Shown: positions 36,481 to 46,477, numbered from the stretch's first letter. The stretch: DNA of 64,000 nucleotides from Georhizobium profundi (GCF_003952725.1 NZ_CP032509.1:3434001-3498000), one strand, 5' to 3'. Made by a program: numbers and translations. Notes: generated by a model from the letters alone, not told the origin.

Positions 36481-37215
36481 ATGGCCATCATCATTGCCGT
36501 TTTCGCCATTTTCATCGCACCGGCGCTCGCGTCAGCCGCTTGGTGGGCGAGCGTCGACCGGCCGTCCTCCTGGCGCCAGGCAGACTGGTCGGCAAGCGGC
36601 ATGCTGCCGGACGCATCCTCCACGTCCGAAGCTGCAATCTACATCATGGCGGCACGCACCGGCGGCATGAAGGGCGCTTTCGCCACCCACAGCTGGATCG
36701 TCACCAAGCGCGCGGGCGAGCGCTATCACCGCTACGACAAGGTGGGCTGGGGTCGCCCGGTGCGCATCGACGGCTATCCTGCCGATGCGCGCTGGTACTC
36801 CAACCTGCCGGAGATCGTCGGCAGCGTGCATGGCGCCGAGGCGGAACGGCTGATCCCGAAGGTGGAAGCAGCCATCGCTGCCTATCCGCATCAGGGCGCG
36901 AACGGCGATCGCGGGTACCGCATCTATCCCGGTCCCAACTCCAATTCCTTCGTCGCCCATGTCCTGCGTGACGTGCCTGAACTCGGCCTCGTGCTCCCAC
37001 CGAACGCGGTGGGTCGGGATTACCTCTCAGGCGGGCGCTTCTTTGCCGTCTCGGATGACGGGCTCGATGTACACGCGACACTCTTTGGCTTAGCTGGGTT
37101 TTCCGCCGGCTGGCACAGCGGCTTCGAAGTCCATCTGATGGGCCTTGTCGCCGGTATCGACATCAAACGCATCGGCATCAAGGTGCCGGCCTTCGGCCTC
37201 GTGTCGGTCTATTAA
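36481..37215 (+). CDS. DUF3750 domain-containing protein
   Basis: A 244-residue protein with an N-terminal signal or anchor (MAIIIAVFAIFIAPALASAAWW) and a DUF3750 domain: AAIYIMAARTGGMKGAFATHSWIVTK, GYRIYPGPNSNSFVAHVLRDVPEL and DYLSGGRFFAV. The conserved HSW and NSFV..H pattern recalls NlpC/P60-like folds, but no catalytic Cys is evident. ATG 36481 fits the family N-terminus; an ATG at 36430 is the alternative. Its TAA overlaps the stop codon of the opposite SDR gene. Confidence 0.82.
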   Translation: MAIIIAVFAIFIAPALASAAWWASVDRPSSWRQADWSASGMLPDASSTSEAAIYIMAARTGGMKGAFATHSWIVTKRAGERYHRYDKVGWGRPVRIDGYPADARWYSNLPEIVGSVHGAEAERLIPKVEAAIAAYPHQGANGDRGYRIYPGPNSNSFVAHVLRDVPELGLVLPPNAVGRDYLSGGRFFAVSDDGLDVHATLFGLAGFSAGWHSGFEVHLMGLVAGIDIKRIGIKVPAFGLVSVY

Positions 37216-37967
37216 CGCCCCACGGGTCGCATCAACCCTGCAACCGAGAAACCCCCATCGACTGCCAGGACTTGGCCGTTGATGTAGCTCGCTTGGTCTG
37301 ACAGCAGGAACAGGATGGCGGCCGCCACTTCTTCCGGCAGACCGTATCGGTGCTGCGGCACCCGTTCCGACCACCGTGCCCGGTCTTCTGCCGAGTGGGT
37401 GTCGATCGTCGTTTCCGTGTTGATGGGCCCCGGCGCGACGCAGTTGACCCGGATGCCGCTTGCCGCCAGCTCCACTGCCATAGCCTGGCTCATGCTGATC
37501 AGCCCTGCCTTCGAAGCGCCATAGGCGGCGCGGCCGGCATTGGCTCTCATGCCGGACACAGCGCTCACATTCACGATGGAGAGCGTGTCCCCCATGCGAT
37601 CGAGCGCCGCGGCGGAGGTGATGAACGCGCCGACAAGATTGACGTCGAGGATCTGGCGGAAAAGCTCTGCGCTCGTTGCTTCGAATGGTGCCACGCGAAG
37701 AATATTGGCGGCGTTGACCAGTCCCGTGATCGGCCCGAACTCTTCGGCGGCAGCTTCGAACGCCTCCGCGATTTCTTCCTCGTCGGTCACGTCCGCTCTC
37801 GTGCAGAACACGTCTTCGCCTTCGAGGCTCTCTTCGGCTGCGGAAATGGCGGATCCGCCGGCATCGATGATCGTGACGGCGTAGCCGTCGTCGACAAGCG
37901 CATGCACGGTGGCGAGGCCGATGCCCGATGCCCCACCGGTAACGACCACGTGGCGCTCACTGGCCAT
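37212..37967 (-). CDS. SDR family oxidoreductase
   Basis: A 251-residue classical short-chain dehydrogenase. NAD(P)-binding TGGASGIG is at 10-17, with NAAN near 85-88 in place of the usual NNAG; the catalytic Ser is near 138 and Tyr149-x3-Lys153 (YGASK). Asp35 in IIDAGG favours NAD over NADP. GGASGIG-type members of this length oxidise alcohols, sugars or acyl substrates; the substrate is unknown. Convergent stop overlap with DUF3750. Confidence 0.9.
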   Translation of the reverse strand: MASERHVVVTGGASGIGLATVHALVDDGYAVTIIDAGGSAISAAEESLEGEDVFCTRADVTDEEEIAEAFEAAAEEFGPITGLVNAANILRVAPFEATSAELFRQILDVNLVGAFITSAAALDRMGDTLSIVNVSAVSGMRANAGRAAYGASKAGLISMSQAMAVELAASGIRVNCVAPGPINTETTIDTHSAEDRARWSERVPQHRYGLPEEVAAAILFLLSDQASYINGQVLAVDGGFSVAGLMRPVGR

Positions 37968-38088
37968 CGCTTGCCACCCCGCATTCTTCGTCGACCGCGC
38001 CGCTCATGCCGATGCCTCCCCAAAGGTGGAACGGCACTATGGCACGATCCCTGCTGCAAATGCACGAACAGGGATCAAGCGATCCGTA

Positions 38089-39225
38089 TTATTCGAAGAC
38101 GATCGCTGGGCCGCCCCTGGCGCTTTCCTTGCGCGCCAGATGATTGTTCCAGACCTTTTCGGCAATCTCGCCGTAGATCTTGGCGTGGGGACCATCGGGG
38201 GCCGTCACCGTGACCGGTGTTCCCGCGTCCGACATCTCGCGAATGTCGATGTGAAGCGGCACGGCGCCGAGGAAGGGGATGCCGATCTTCTCGGCTTCCT
38301 TCTGCGCGCCACCATGGCCGAAAATATCGTGCGTCGAGCCGCAATCGGGGCAGACAAAATAGCTCATGTTCTCGACGAGACCGAGCAGCGGCACGTCCAC
38401 CTTTTTGAACATGTTCCAGCCCTTGCGAGCGTCGATCAGCGAAAGATCCTGCGGCGTCGAGACGATGACCGCACCGGCCAGCGGCACCTGCTGCGCCATG
38501 GTCAACTGCGCATCGCCGGTGCCGGGCGGCATGTCGACGATCAGGACGTCTAGCTCACCCCAGGCAACCTCGCGCAGCATCTGCGTCAGCGCCGAAATCA
38601 CCATCGGGCCGCGCCAAATCATCGGCGTTTCTTCGTCCACGAGGAAACCGATCGACATGACCTTGAGCCCATAGGCTTCCATCGGCACGAGCGTGCGGCC
38701 GTTCACCGTCTTGGGGCGGCCGCCGATATGCAGCAGGCGCGGCATCGAAGGGCCGTAAATGTCCGCATCGAGAACGCCCACCTTCAGGCCGAGGCCCTTG
38801 AGGCCAAGCGCGAGATTGACCGCGGTCGTCGACTTGCCGACGCCGCCTTTGCCGGAGGCGACCGCAATGATCGCGCCGATGCCTTCCACCTCGGATTTCA
38901 CACGGGGAGCAGGCTCGCGACGGGGCTCGCCGGAGCCGGCCGGCGCGCTCGGAGCCGGCGCGGTGGCGCTCGCCTTCTTTTCCGCGGTCAGCGCGACCAT
39001 GGCGGAAGACACGCCGGGGATCGTCTTCACGGCATCTTCAGCTGCCGCGCGGAGTGGCTCCAGCTCCTTGGCACGGGCGGCCGGCACGCTGATCGAGAAG
39101 AAGACCTTGCCGTCGGCGATGAAGACGTCGGAGACGAGACCGAGTTCTACGATGTTGCCCTGTCCGTCGGGGCCCGGCACCTGCTTCAATCGATCGAGGA
39201 CGTCTTCTTTGCTCGGCGCTGCCAT
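38089..39225 (-). CDS. apbC: Mrp/NBP35-type iron-sulfur carrier ATPase
   Basis: A 378-residue cytoplasmic protein that carries and transfers [4Fe-4S] clusters. The N-terminal DUF59/MIP18 domain (about 5-80) is joined by an Ala/Pro-rich linker (about 82-108) to a deviant Walker A P-loop GKGGVGKS (125-132), then DADIYGPS, VDMPPGTGD and the cluster-binding CPDC (292-295). These are all the landmarks of ApbC/Mrp. No neighbour on its strand within 90 bases. Confidence 0.95.
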   Translation of the reverse strand: MAAPSKEDVLDRLKQVPGPDGQGNIVELGLVSDVFIADGKVFFSISVPAARAKELEPLRAAAEDAVKTIPGVSSAMVALTAEKKASATAPAPSAPAGSGEPRREPAPRVKSEVEGIGAIIAVASGKGGVGKSTTAVNLALGLKGLGLKVGVLDADIYGPSMPRLLHIGGRPKTVNGRTLVPMEAYGLKVMSIGFLVDEETPMIWRGPMVISALTQMLREVAWGELDVLIVDMPPGTGDAQLTMAQQVPLAGAVIVSTPQDLSLIDARKGWNMFKKVDVPLLGLVENMSYFVCPDCGSTHDIFGHGGAQKEAEKIGIPFLGAVPLHIDIREMSDAGTPVTVTAPDGPHAKIYGEIAEKVWNNHLARKESARGGPAIVFE

Positions 39226-39314
39226 GGCTTCGGCCTTCCCATTTCGTTTGGGCCAGAGCTAATGACTTCCGTCCGCCGATCCAAGTGCCAAAGCCTTCTC
39301 TTTTGGTGGAAAGC

Positions 39315-40124
39315 TCAGGCCAAATTCGCCTTGCGGCGCGCTTCGCGCCGACGCAGCCCCTCGTAGGCGATCGCGCCGAGGATCGATGCTGTGATCATTA
39401 TGAGCGCCAGGGCATTGACTGCAGGCGTCAGACCCGTGCGCACCTTGGTGGCGATATAGACCGTCAACGGGGTATCGAAGCCGCGCACGAACAGCGTCGT
39501 GTTGTAGTTTTCGATCGACTGCAGAATGGCGAGAAACGCGGCGGCGATCAGTGCCGGCTTCAGGAACGGCAGAAGCACGCGGCGGAACACCATGAACTTC
39601 GATGCCCCGAGGCCAAGGGCTGCCTCCTCCTGGGTGCGATCGAACCGCTGCAGGCGGGCTGCGATCATCAGCATCACGTAGCAGATGATGTAGCTCGACT
39701 GGGCAACGACGATCAGGAACACGCCGCCACCGACGCCGAGCTGCCGCCACAGGACGAGCGTCGCGATGCCGATCACGACGCCGGGCGTCAGAAGCGGCGA
39801 GACCATCACCGCATAGAGCGGGCCGCGGGCTTTCTGGTGCAGGCTGGTCAGCACGAGCGCTGCTGCCGTGCCGATCGGCAGCGATACGAGAACGACGAAG
39901 AAGGCGATGACGACCGAGGTCCACAGCGACTGCCACATCGCGGCATCCGCCCACAATTCGTTGAACCATTGCAGGGTCGTGCCCTGCCACGGCGTGACGG
40001 TCGGGAACCGGCTCTCGTTGAACGTCGCCGCACCCATGATGCCGAGCGGTAGGAACAGATAGGCGAAGAACGCCACGAAATAGAGCGCGAAAAGCGCGTT
40101 GCGGATCGCATCGCTCGCCCTCAT
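39315..40124 (-). CDS. ABC transporter permease (PotC-like)
   Basis: A 269-residue inner-membrane permease with six hydrophobic segments and the EAA loop EEAALGLGASKFMVFRRVLLPFLKP, which docks to the ATPase. It is the second permease of a four-gene polyamine-type transporter; its ATG shares the TGA stop of the first permease (ATGA). The start MRASDAIRNALFALYFVAFF is a first membrane helix. The longer open frame to 40403 lies inside the first permease and is rejected. Confidence 0.92.
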   Translation of the reverse strand: MRASDAIRNALFALYFVAFFAYLFLPLGIMGAATFNESRFPTVTPWQGTTLQWFNELWADAAMWQSLWTSVVIAFFVVLVSLPIGTAAALVLTSLHQKARGPLYAVMVSPLLTPGVVIGIATLVLWRQLGVGGGVFLIVVAQSSYIICYVMLMIAARLQRFDRTQEEAALGLGASKFMVFRRVLLPFLKPALIAAAFLAILQSIENYNTTLFVRGFDTPLTVYIATKVRTGLTPAVNALALIMITASILGAIAYEGLRRREARRKANLA

Positions 40125-41002
40125 TTCGCGACATCCGTCAGATTGACCCGCGCAAGCTTCAACGTCACCAGAACGACGACGAGACACAGCACGAGCAGCA
40201 CCAGCGCATAGGCCGCGCCGCGGTTCCAGTTCCCGCCTTCGAAGAACCAGTTGTAGATGATCTGCGTGAACCAGCGGCTGCCGGGCGCGCCAAGCAGCGC
40301 CGGGGCGACGTAAGAGCCGGCCGCCAGCATGAAGGTGAAGACGCAACCCGTCGCGATGCCTGCCTTCGCATGCGGGATGACCACCCGCGCGTGAATGCGC
40401 CACGTCGAAGCGCCCAGATCCTTGGCCGCCTCGACCTGAGATTTCTCAAGGCTTTCGATGGCGTTGTAGATCGGGAACAGCATGAAGAGGATGTAGGCGT
40501 AGACCATGCCAGCAAGCACGCCGGCATCGCCGAACCAGCGGACCGGTGCGTCGATGATCCCGATCGCCAGAAGTGCTTCGTTGAGCGGTCCGCGAAACGC
40601 GAGCAGGATGTACCACGCGAGCGTTCGCAGCACCTCGTTGATCCAGAAGGGGATCGTCAGCGCAAGCAGCACCAGCGCCGTCTGGTTCGGTGTCGCGTTC
40701 TGCGCGAGCCAATAGGCGATGGGGTAGCAGACGACGAAGGTGATGAACGCAACGAGCGCGCTCGCCCAGATCGTCTTGAAGAAGATCGCGCGGTGCACGT
40801 CTTCGCCGGCAAGGTACAGAATGTTGCTCAGCGAGTAGACGTCCTGATCGCCGCCGATGGCCGAAGGTGGGAGGTTCGGCCGCAGCGCGTAGTCGATCAT
40901 GGTGATGTTCGGCGCCAGCACCATGCCGGCCAGCCAGACGAGCACCAGCGCGGTGAAAACCGTGCCGAGTCCGCCCCCGAACCGCTTGAACACATCACCC
41001 AT
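40121..41002 (-). CDS. ABC transporter permease (PotB-like)
   Basis: A 293-residue permease. The start MGDVFKRFGGGLGTVFTALVL has the first helix; ESLEKSQVEAAKDLGASTWRIHARVVIPHAKAG is the EAA loop. The ATG at 41002 overlaps the end of the ATPase gene by 8 bases. With the PotC-like gene it should form a heterodimeric channel for import. Substrate is probably a polyamine such as putrescine or spermidine, judged by the solute-binding protein. Confidence 0.92.
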   Translation of the reverse strand: MGDVFKRFGGGLGTVFTALVLVWLAGMVLAPNITMIDYALRPNLPPSAIGGDQDVYSLSNILYLAGEDVHRAIFFKTIWASALVAFITFVVCYPIAYWLAQNATPNQTALVLLALTIPFWINEVLRTLAWYILLAFRGPLNEALLAIGIIDAPVRWFGDAGVLAGMVYAYILFMLFPIYNAIESLEKSQVEAAKDLGASTWRIHARVVIPHAKAGIATGCVFTFMLAAGSYVAPALLGAPGSRWFTQIIYNWFFEGGNWNRGAAYALVLLVLCLVVVLVTLKLARVNLTDVAK

Positions 41003-42059
41003 CGGCGAGCACCACGGCGTGGTCGGGCGAAAACCCGAAGCTTGCCGTCTCGCCGGGCTTCGGCGCATTGGCAAAATCCAGGCTGCCGACGGAGGCGACG
41101 AGTGGCGCATTGTCGGGCAGTCGCGCGTGGATCAGCGCGAATGCTCCTTCGAAATCGAAACGATCAACCGTCGCCGTGACCGCATTGTCGACCGAAGCCG
41201 CTTTCAGCGCTTCCGGTCGCACATAGAGACTGGCCTGGCTGCCGACGGAAAGCGCCGGCCCTGCCCTGCCCCGCATCGTGCCATGAGCCGTTTCGATGGT
41301 CGCCGTCTTGCCGTCGATCGCGCGGACCGTGCCGGGATAGGCGTTGGTCTCTCCGACGAAGCGCGCCACGAACGGCGTCGCCGGGTTGTCGTAGAGATCG
41401 CGGGGCGCACCCACCTGCTGCAGCACGCCAGCGCTCATCACCGCCACCCGATCGGACATGGCGAGCGCCTCCGACTGGTCGTGGGTAATATAGATGAAGG
41501 TCACGCCCGTGCGCTTTTGCAGCGACCGAAGCTCGGCGCGCATGTGCTGGCGCAGTTTCAGATCGAGCGCGGAAAGCGGTTCATCGAGCAGCAGAACCTG
41601 CGGCTCGACCGCGAGCGCGCGGGCAATCGCGACACGCTGACGCTGGCCGCCTGAAAGCTCACCCGGCATCCGGTCGCCATAGCCTTCGAGCGCAATCAGC
41701 TTGAGCAGCTCGTCCGCCTTCCGGCGACGTTCAGCCTTCGCGACGCCACGAGCCTCCAGCCCGAAGGCGATGTTTTCCCAAACTGGCATCAACGGGAACA
41801 GTGCCAGGGACTGGAAGATCATCGCGGTCGGGCGTTGATCGGGGCCGAGCCCCGCCATGTCGTTGCCGCCGATGAGGATCTTGCCTTCGGTCGGCTGGAG
41901 GAAGCCTGCGACCATGCGCAGGATCGTCGTCTTGCCGCAGCCCGAGGGGCCGAGAATAGAGAAGAATTCGCCACCTTCCACCGTGAAGCTCACATCGCCG
42001 ACGGCGCGGGTTTTGCCGAATGTCATGCCGACACCCTGCAGTTCGACCGAATGGGACAT
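40995..42059 (-). CDS. ABC transporter ATP-binding protein (PotA-like)
   Basis: A 354-residue ATPase. Walker A GPSGCGKT is at 38-45, followed by the Q-loop, the signature LSGGQRQRVAIARALA, Walker B LLLDEPLSALD and the switch His in THDQSEA. The C-terminal TOBE domain (about 240-350) is the regulatory part. It follows the solute-binding protein gene across a 77-base gap that contains a hairpin. Confidence 0.94.
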   Translation of the reverse strand: MSHSVELQGVGMTFGKTRAVGDVSFTVEGGEFFSILGPSGCGKTTILRMVAGFLQPTEGKILIGGNDMAGLGPDQRPTAMIFQSLALFPLMPVWENIAFGLEARGVAKAERRRKADELLKLIALEGYGDRMPGELSGGQRQRVAIARALAVEPQVLLLDEPLSALDLKLRQHMRAELRSLQKRTGVTFIYITHDQSEALAMSDRVAVMSAGVLQQVGAPRDLYDNPATPFVARFVGETNAYPGTVRAIDGKTATIETAHGTMRGRAGPALSVGSQASLYVRPEALKAASVDNAVTATVDRFDFEGAFALIHARLPDNAPLVASVGSLDFANAPKPGETASFGFSPDHAVVLADG

Positions 42060-42097
42060 GAAGCCTCGAAAGTTGCGGAATTCCAGAGATGAAGAGT

Positions 42098-42126
42098 GAG
42101 GGGCCGGCGGTCGACCGACCCCTTAG
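42098..42126 (-). promoter_or_regulatory. Intra-operon hairpin after the binding-protein gene
   Basis: On the minus strand AAGGGGTCGG pairs imperfectly with the GCCGGCCCCTC that follows a short loop. There is no T run, so it is more likely an mRNA-stabilising or attenuating hairpin that keeps the binding-protein mRNA in excess than a terminator. Confidence 0.45.
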
Positions 42127-42136
42127 GATCGTCAGA

Positions 42137-43264
42137 TCAGGCCGACAGGAAGCGGTCCTGATATTCGTTGCGCTTTTCGACGAACCAGGTTTCCTGGATC
42201 GGCCACCACCACAGCTTCTCCAGTGCATCGCCCGGATAGGCGTTGGCGAAGAAGGCCTTGGCGTCGTCCGACGTCAGTTCGGCAGCACCGACAGCGGTCG
42301 AGTTGATCGACGTTGCGTTGGTGTACATCGCGCCTGCTTCCGGCGTCAGGAACCAGTTGATGAAGGCATAAGCCTGATCGAGGTTATCGGCACCCGACGG
42401 GATCGAAACGCCTTCCATCCAAGTCAGCGCGCCTTCCTTCGGAGCGAGGAACCCGACATTCAGACCTTCCTTGGCAAGTGCCGCGGCCGTGGAATCCCAC
42501 GTCTGGCCGACGGCGCAGCCGTTGACGCGGAATGCGCCCTGGGCTTCGTTTTCGTTGGTCCAGAACTGGGCAATGTTGGCCTTGCGGGCAATCGCTTCTG
42601 CCAGGATCACGTCATAGATCGCGACCATGTTCTCTTCGGAAACGAAGGCTTCGCGCATCGGCATCGGCAGGCGGCCTTCGGCCTCGAGCCACAAACCGAG
42701 ACCGACAAGACCGGAATGGCCGCGCACGGTGGCAAGCCCTTCGGCTTCCGGCTTCCAGATGTCGCCGTAGGATGCCGTACCGTATTCGAGCGGCATCTGG
42801 TCACGATCGAACGCGATGCCTTCCGTGCCCCAATCGGTCGGAACCTGGTAGCGCTCGCCGTCGATGACGGCACCGAGGTTCTCGGAGCTTGACCAGGCGC
42901 TCGGCAGGCAGCGATCGACTTCGATCTTGGAGATATCCAGCGGCTGCACGAGACCGAATTCCACATAGTTCGGGACGCGGTCGACGGTCGGCCAGATGAT
43001 GTCGAAACCAGCACCGTCATTGGCGCGCAGCTGGTTCAGCAGTTCGTCATTGGTGCCATAAGGCGTGTAGTTGGCCTGGATGCCCGTGGCTTCCGTAAAG
43101 GCGGAAAGCATCTCGTCGTTCAGATAGCCAGCCCAGGCGAAGATATTGACGGAGCCGGAAGACCCTTGCGCATAGCTTCGGCGCGAAACGAAAGGCGAAG
43201 CGAGCGACAGGCCGGCGACCGATGCCGCACCGGTCAGGATGGTGCGGCGCTTGATGAAGTTCAT
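42137..43264 (-). CDS. Polyamine-type ABC transporter solute-binding protein
   Basis: A 375-residue periplasmic receptor of the PotD/PotF family. The twin-arginine start MNFIKRRTILTGAASVAGLSLASP is a Tat-like signal. The mature part has VNIFAWAGYLNDEMLSAFTEATG and DIIWPTVDRVPNYVEFGLVQPL, with AYAFINWFLTPEAGAMY near the end, all typical of polyamine and related binding proteins. GGGGAGACG stands before the ATG at 43264; the longer frame to 43393 lacks a start signal. First gene of the operon. Confidence 0.93.
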   Translation of the reverse strand: MNFIKRRTILTGAASVAGLSLASPFVSRRSYAQGSSGSVNIFAWAGYLNDEMLSAFTEATGIQANYTPYGTNDELLNQLRANDGAGFDIIWPTVDRVPNYVEFGLVQPLDISKIEVDRCLPSAWSSSENLGAVIDGERYQVPTDWGTEGIAFDRDQMPLEYGTASYGDIWKPEAEGLATVRGHSGLVGLGLWLEAEGRLPMPMREAFVSEENMVAIYDVILAEAIARKANIAQFWTNENEAQGAFRVNGCAVGQTWDSTAAALAKEGLNVGFLAPKEGALTWMEGVSIPSGADNLDQAYAFINWFLTPEAGAMYTNATSINSTAVGAAELTSDDAKAFFANAYPGDALEKLWWWPIQETWFVEKRNEYQDRFLSA

Positions 43265-43443
43265 GGACGTCTCCCCTTTTTGATCGTCGCGGGCAGGACT
43301 GACCGCGCGTTGCCGATATTCTTGATCCGTTACATTCAGATGACAAGCCCCGTGACCTGTGACGGATCGATGAGACAGTGCTAAAGAACACACAGTCGAA
43401 AGAAAAGCCGATCCAAGCCTGCTCAGATTGACCCATGTTATTG

Positions 43444-43465
43444 CACGAGCGGCCCTGTGCTCGTG
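43444..43465. promoter_or_regulatory. Inverted repeat between divergent genes
   Basis: CACGAGC and GCTCGTG form a perfect 7-bp inverted repeat with an 8-base gap. It lies between the polyamine transporter operon (minus) and the MHYT kinase gene (plus), 70 bases before the latter, a likely operator for one or both. Confidence 0.4.
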
Positions 43466-43534
43466 AATTGACTTCTTAAGCTGTCGCTTTAGGTGCTAAA
43501 GCGCGGACAAGCCGCCCGTTGGAAAATACAAAGA

Positions 43535-45811
43535 ATGCATGGCCATCACGATCCCGCCCTCGTCGCGCTCTCGATCCTGATCGCCATTGCGGCCTCCTAC
43601 ACGGCGCTGGATCTGGCCGGACGGCTGAGGGCCGCCTCCGACAAACGGGCATCGATAGCCTGGCTTGGCACGGCAGCGCTCGCCATGGGCGGCGGGATCT
43701 GGTCCATGCACTTCGTCGCCATGCTGGCTCTTTCCCTGCCAGGCGTCACCATCACCTACGACGCGGCGCTCACGCTCTTCTCGCTCGTGCTGGCAATCGG
43801 CGTCACCGGTCTCGGCTTCGCCGTGGCGCGCGATGCGGATGGTGGCCTTCGGCCGCTGCTCATTGCCGGTCTTCTGATGGGTGCTGGTATCCTGGCGATG
43901 CATTACACCGGCATGGCCGCCATGCGCATGCCCATGGAGATGCATTACAGCCCTTTCTGGGTCGGCGTATCGGTCGTGATCGCTATCGGAGCGTCGACTG
44001 CGGCGCTCTGGCTGGCGCTGGTCGAGACCCGGCCCGTTTTGCGTTTCGGTGCTGCGCTGGCCATGGGAGTTGCCGTTTCAGGCATGCACTATGCCGGCAT
44101 GCATGCGGCACATTTCGTCCCGTCGCTTGAGGCAAGGCAGGCCATCACCGGCGTCGGCCTCAACCACGCCAATCTCGCCGTTGGGGTTGCCGTCATCACC
44201 TTTGGCATTCTGGCGCTGGCGCTCGCTGCAGCCGTCGTTGACCGGCGGCTGGCTCAAATGGCGGCGATGGAAGCACACCGTCTTCGCCGCAGCGAAGAGC
44301 AGTTCCGCGCGCTCTACCGCCATACGCCGCTGCCGCTGCATTCGCTCTCCGGCAAGGGCACCATTTTAGAGGCCAGCGATTCTTGGCTTCAGCTTCTTTG
44401 TCGAAACCGGGAAGACGTGCACGGCGAACGCCTCGCCTTCTTCATGGAGCCTGAGTCCGCGCAGAAGTTTCTCGATCACGATTGGCCGCTTCTCCTGCAA
44501 GGCCAGGCCATGGACGATGTGGAATACCGTTTCCACACGAAAGACGGCGTGCCGATCGACGTTCTCATGTCCTCGCGTCTCGAATGCGATGGCGAGACCC
44601 TGTCGATCTCCGGCGGCCTGATCGACGTGACGGCGCGCAAGCGTGCCGAAGAAGCCTTGCGCCAGACGCAGAAAATGGAAGCGATCGGCAAGCTCTCCGG
44701 CGGCATCGCGCATGATTTCAACAATCTGCTGGCGGTGGTTCTCGGCAATCTCGAACTGCTCCAGCGCCGCTACGCGCACGACGATCGCGCTACCGTCTTG
44801 ATCGAGAATGCCATGCAGGGTGCGCGCCGCGGCTCGGTGCTGACCCAGCATATGCTATCCTTCGCCCGCCAGCAGATGCTGCAGGCCGAGCCGGTCTCCG
44901 TGCCGCACCTTTTCCAATCCATCCAGGACACTCTGCAGCGCTCGCTCGGTCCTCAAATCCAGCTCGATACGGATTTCGACCCGCAAGGTGTAACTGCTCA
45001 TGTCGATGCGCATCAGCTCGAGATCAGCATCATCAATCTCGCCGTCAACGCCAAGGACGCCATGCCGGAGGGCGGCACGATCCGGGTCTGCGCCAAGCGC
45101 GGCAACCTGCAGAGCGGCGACGTCGACGGCCTGAAGCCAGGCGCTTACGTTCGCGTCGACATCGCGGATGACGGTATCGGCATGGACCCGCAGACGCTTG
45201 CACGGGCGCGCGATCCGTTCTTCACCACAAAGGGCCTCGAACGCGGCAGCGGCCTCGGTCTTTCCATGGTGCACGGCTTCGCAGAACAATCCGGCGGCGC
45301 GTTGGTGCTTGAAAGCGAATTTGGCTCCGGCACGCGCGCGAGGCTCTGGCTACCCGCTGCCGATGTGGAGGTTGGCGCCGCTCTCTCGGCGCTGCCGATG
45401 CAGCAGGCGAGCGCCGGGCCACTCAAGATTTTGGCCGTCGACGACGATTTCCTCGTTTTGATGAACACGGTCGATCTTCTGCAGGAACTCGGCCACGACG
45501 TGATCGAAGCCTCTTCCGGCACCATGGCGCTGGACATGCTAGAGAAGGATGCCGGCATCGAGTTGCTCGTGACCGACCATGCGATGCCTGGCATGACCGG
45601 CACCGAACTTGCGCGCGCGATCCGCCAGCGCCGCCCCGAACTTCCGATCCTCGTCGTCACCGGCTATGCCGAAATTCCAGAAAACGAGCAGCTCAAACTG
45701 CCGATGCTCGGCAAGCCGTTCACGCACGACCAGCTGAAAGACGCTGTGGCAAGCGCGCTCACGAGCGCACCAAAGCCCGGTTCCGGGGCACAGGCGCTGT
45801 CCTCCATCCAC
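43535..45811 (+). CDS. MHYT-PAS hybrid sensor histidine kinase
   Basis: A hybrid kinase of about 759 residues. The N-terminal MHYT membrane domain has seven or so helices and the motifs MHFVAM (about 58), MHYTGM (about 122) and MHYAGM (about 184), proposed to bind copper and sense oxygen, CO or NO. Then come a PAS domain (about 265-370), a histidine kinase of the HDFNN type (His393), ATPase motifs NLAVNAKDAM, DDGIGM and GSGLGLSMVHG, and a receiver with Asp681 in VTDHAMPGM. ATG 43535 is preferred over GTG 43493, since MHYT proteins start close to this point. The partner is unknown. Confidence 0.9.
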
Positions 45812-45979
45812 TGAGCGGAGGTTGCACATCATGCAGCGGAATCGGTGCCCGTTGCACTGGGACACCGCATGCCGAACCTGACGCAGAAGACAATTGCTCA
45901 GCGCCGGCAGCAGGTATGCGCGTTGAGACAGGCCGAAAGACTATGTGTCTGGCCAAAACACCCCGATTTGATTTAGCCA

Positions 45980-46477
45980 ATGAGCATATGGGATCGCTTG
46001 CCTGCGGAGGCTCCACTGATCTTTCAGCTCGTCACGCTCAAACGTCTGCTCGTTGCTCTATTGGTCGCAACGGCATCCACCACCGGCAGTGTGCAGTTGG
46101 TACACGCCAGCCCATCTTCCAACCACTTCTATGTCCGCGACGACCCGGGCGGACATGTCGCTCTCTACGCCATAAAGGTCAATCAACTGATCCGCTCGAA
46201 CCGCCAGGTTCGATTTGTCGGTCGATGTGAATCAGCGTGCACTCTTTACCTTTCCGTTCCCGAATCACGCGCCTGCATCGTGGAGAATGCGGTGTTCGGC
46301 TTCCATCTTCCGTATGGAGGCGACCGGAAAGCCAACGAGGCAGCAGCTCACATGATGCTCAGCGCCTATCCCGATTGGGTGCGCGCCTGGATAGCAGATC
46401 AGGGCGGGCTGACCCAGCGTATCAAGTCGATGGGATACGACTACGCCCGGCAATTCTTGCCGGATTGCCAGGCGTAG
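45980..46477 (+). CDS. Exported ClpP-like protein (COG3904 type)
   Basis: A 165-residue protein with a hydrophobic segment (LLVALLVATASTTGSVQL, about 24-42) as signal or anchor. The core VRFVGRCESACTLYLSVPESRACIVENAVFGFHLPYG resembles the COG3904 family of periplasmic ClpP/crotonase-like proteins, where the SAC and FH residues replace the Ser/His of serine peptidases. Three cysteines suggest a disulfide. No ribosome binding site is clear. Function unknown. Confidence 0.7.
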   Translation: MSIWDRLPAEAPLIFQLVTLKRLLVALLVATASTTGSVQLVHASPSSNHFYVRDDPGGHVALYAIKVNQLIRSNRQVRFVGRCESACTLYLSVPESRACIVENAVFGFHLPYGGDRKANEAAAHMMLSAYPDWVRAWIADQGGLTQRIKSMGYDYARQFLPDCQA

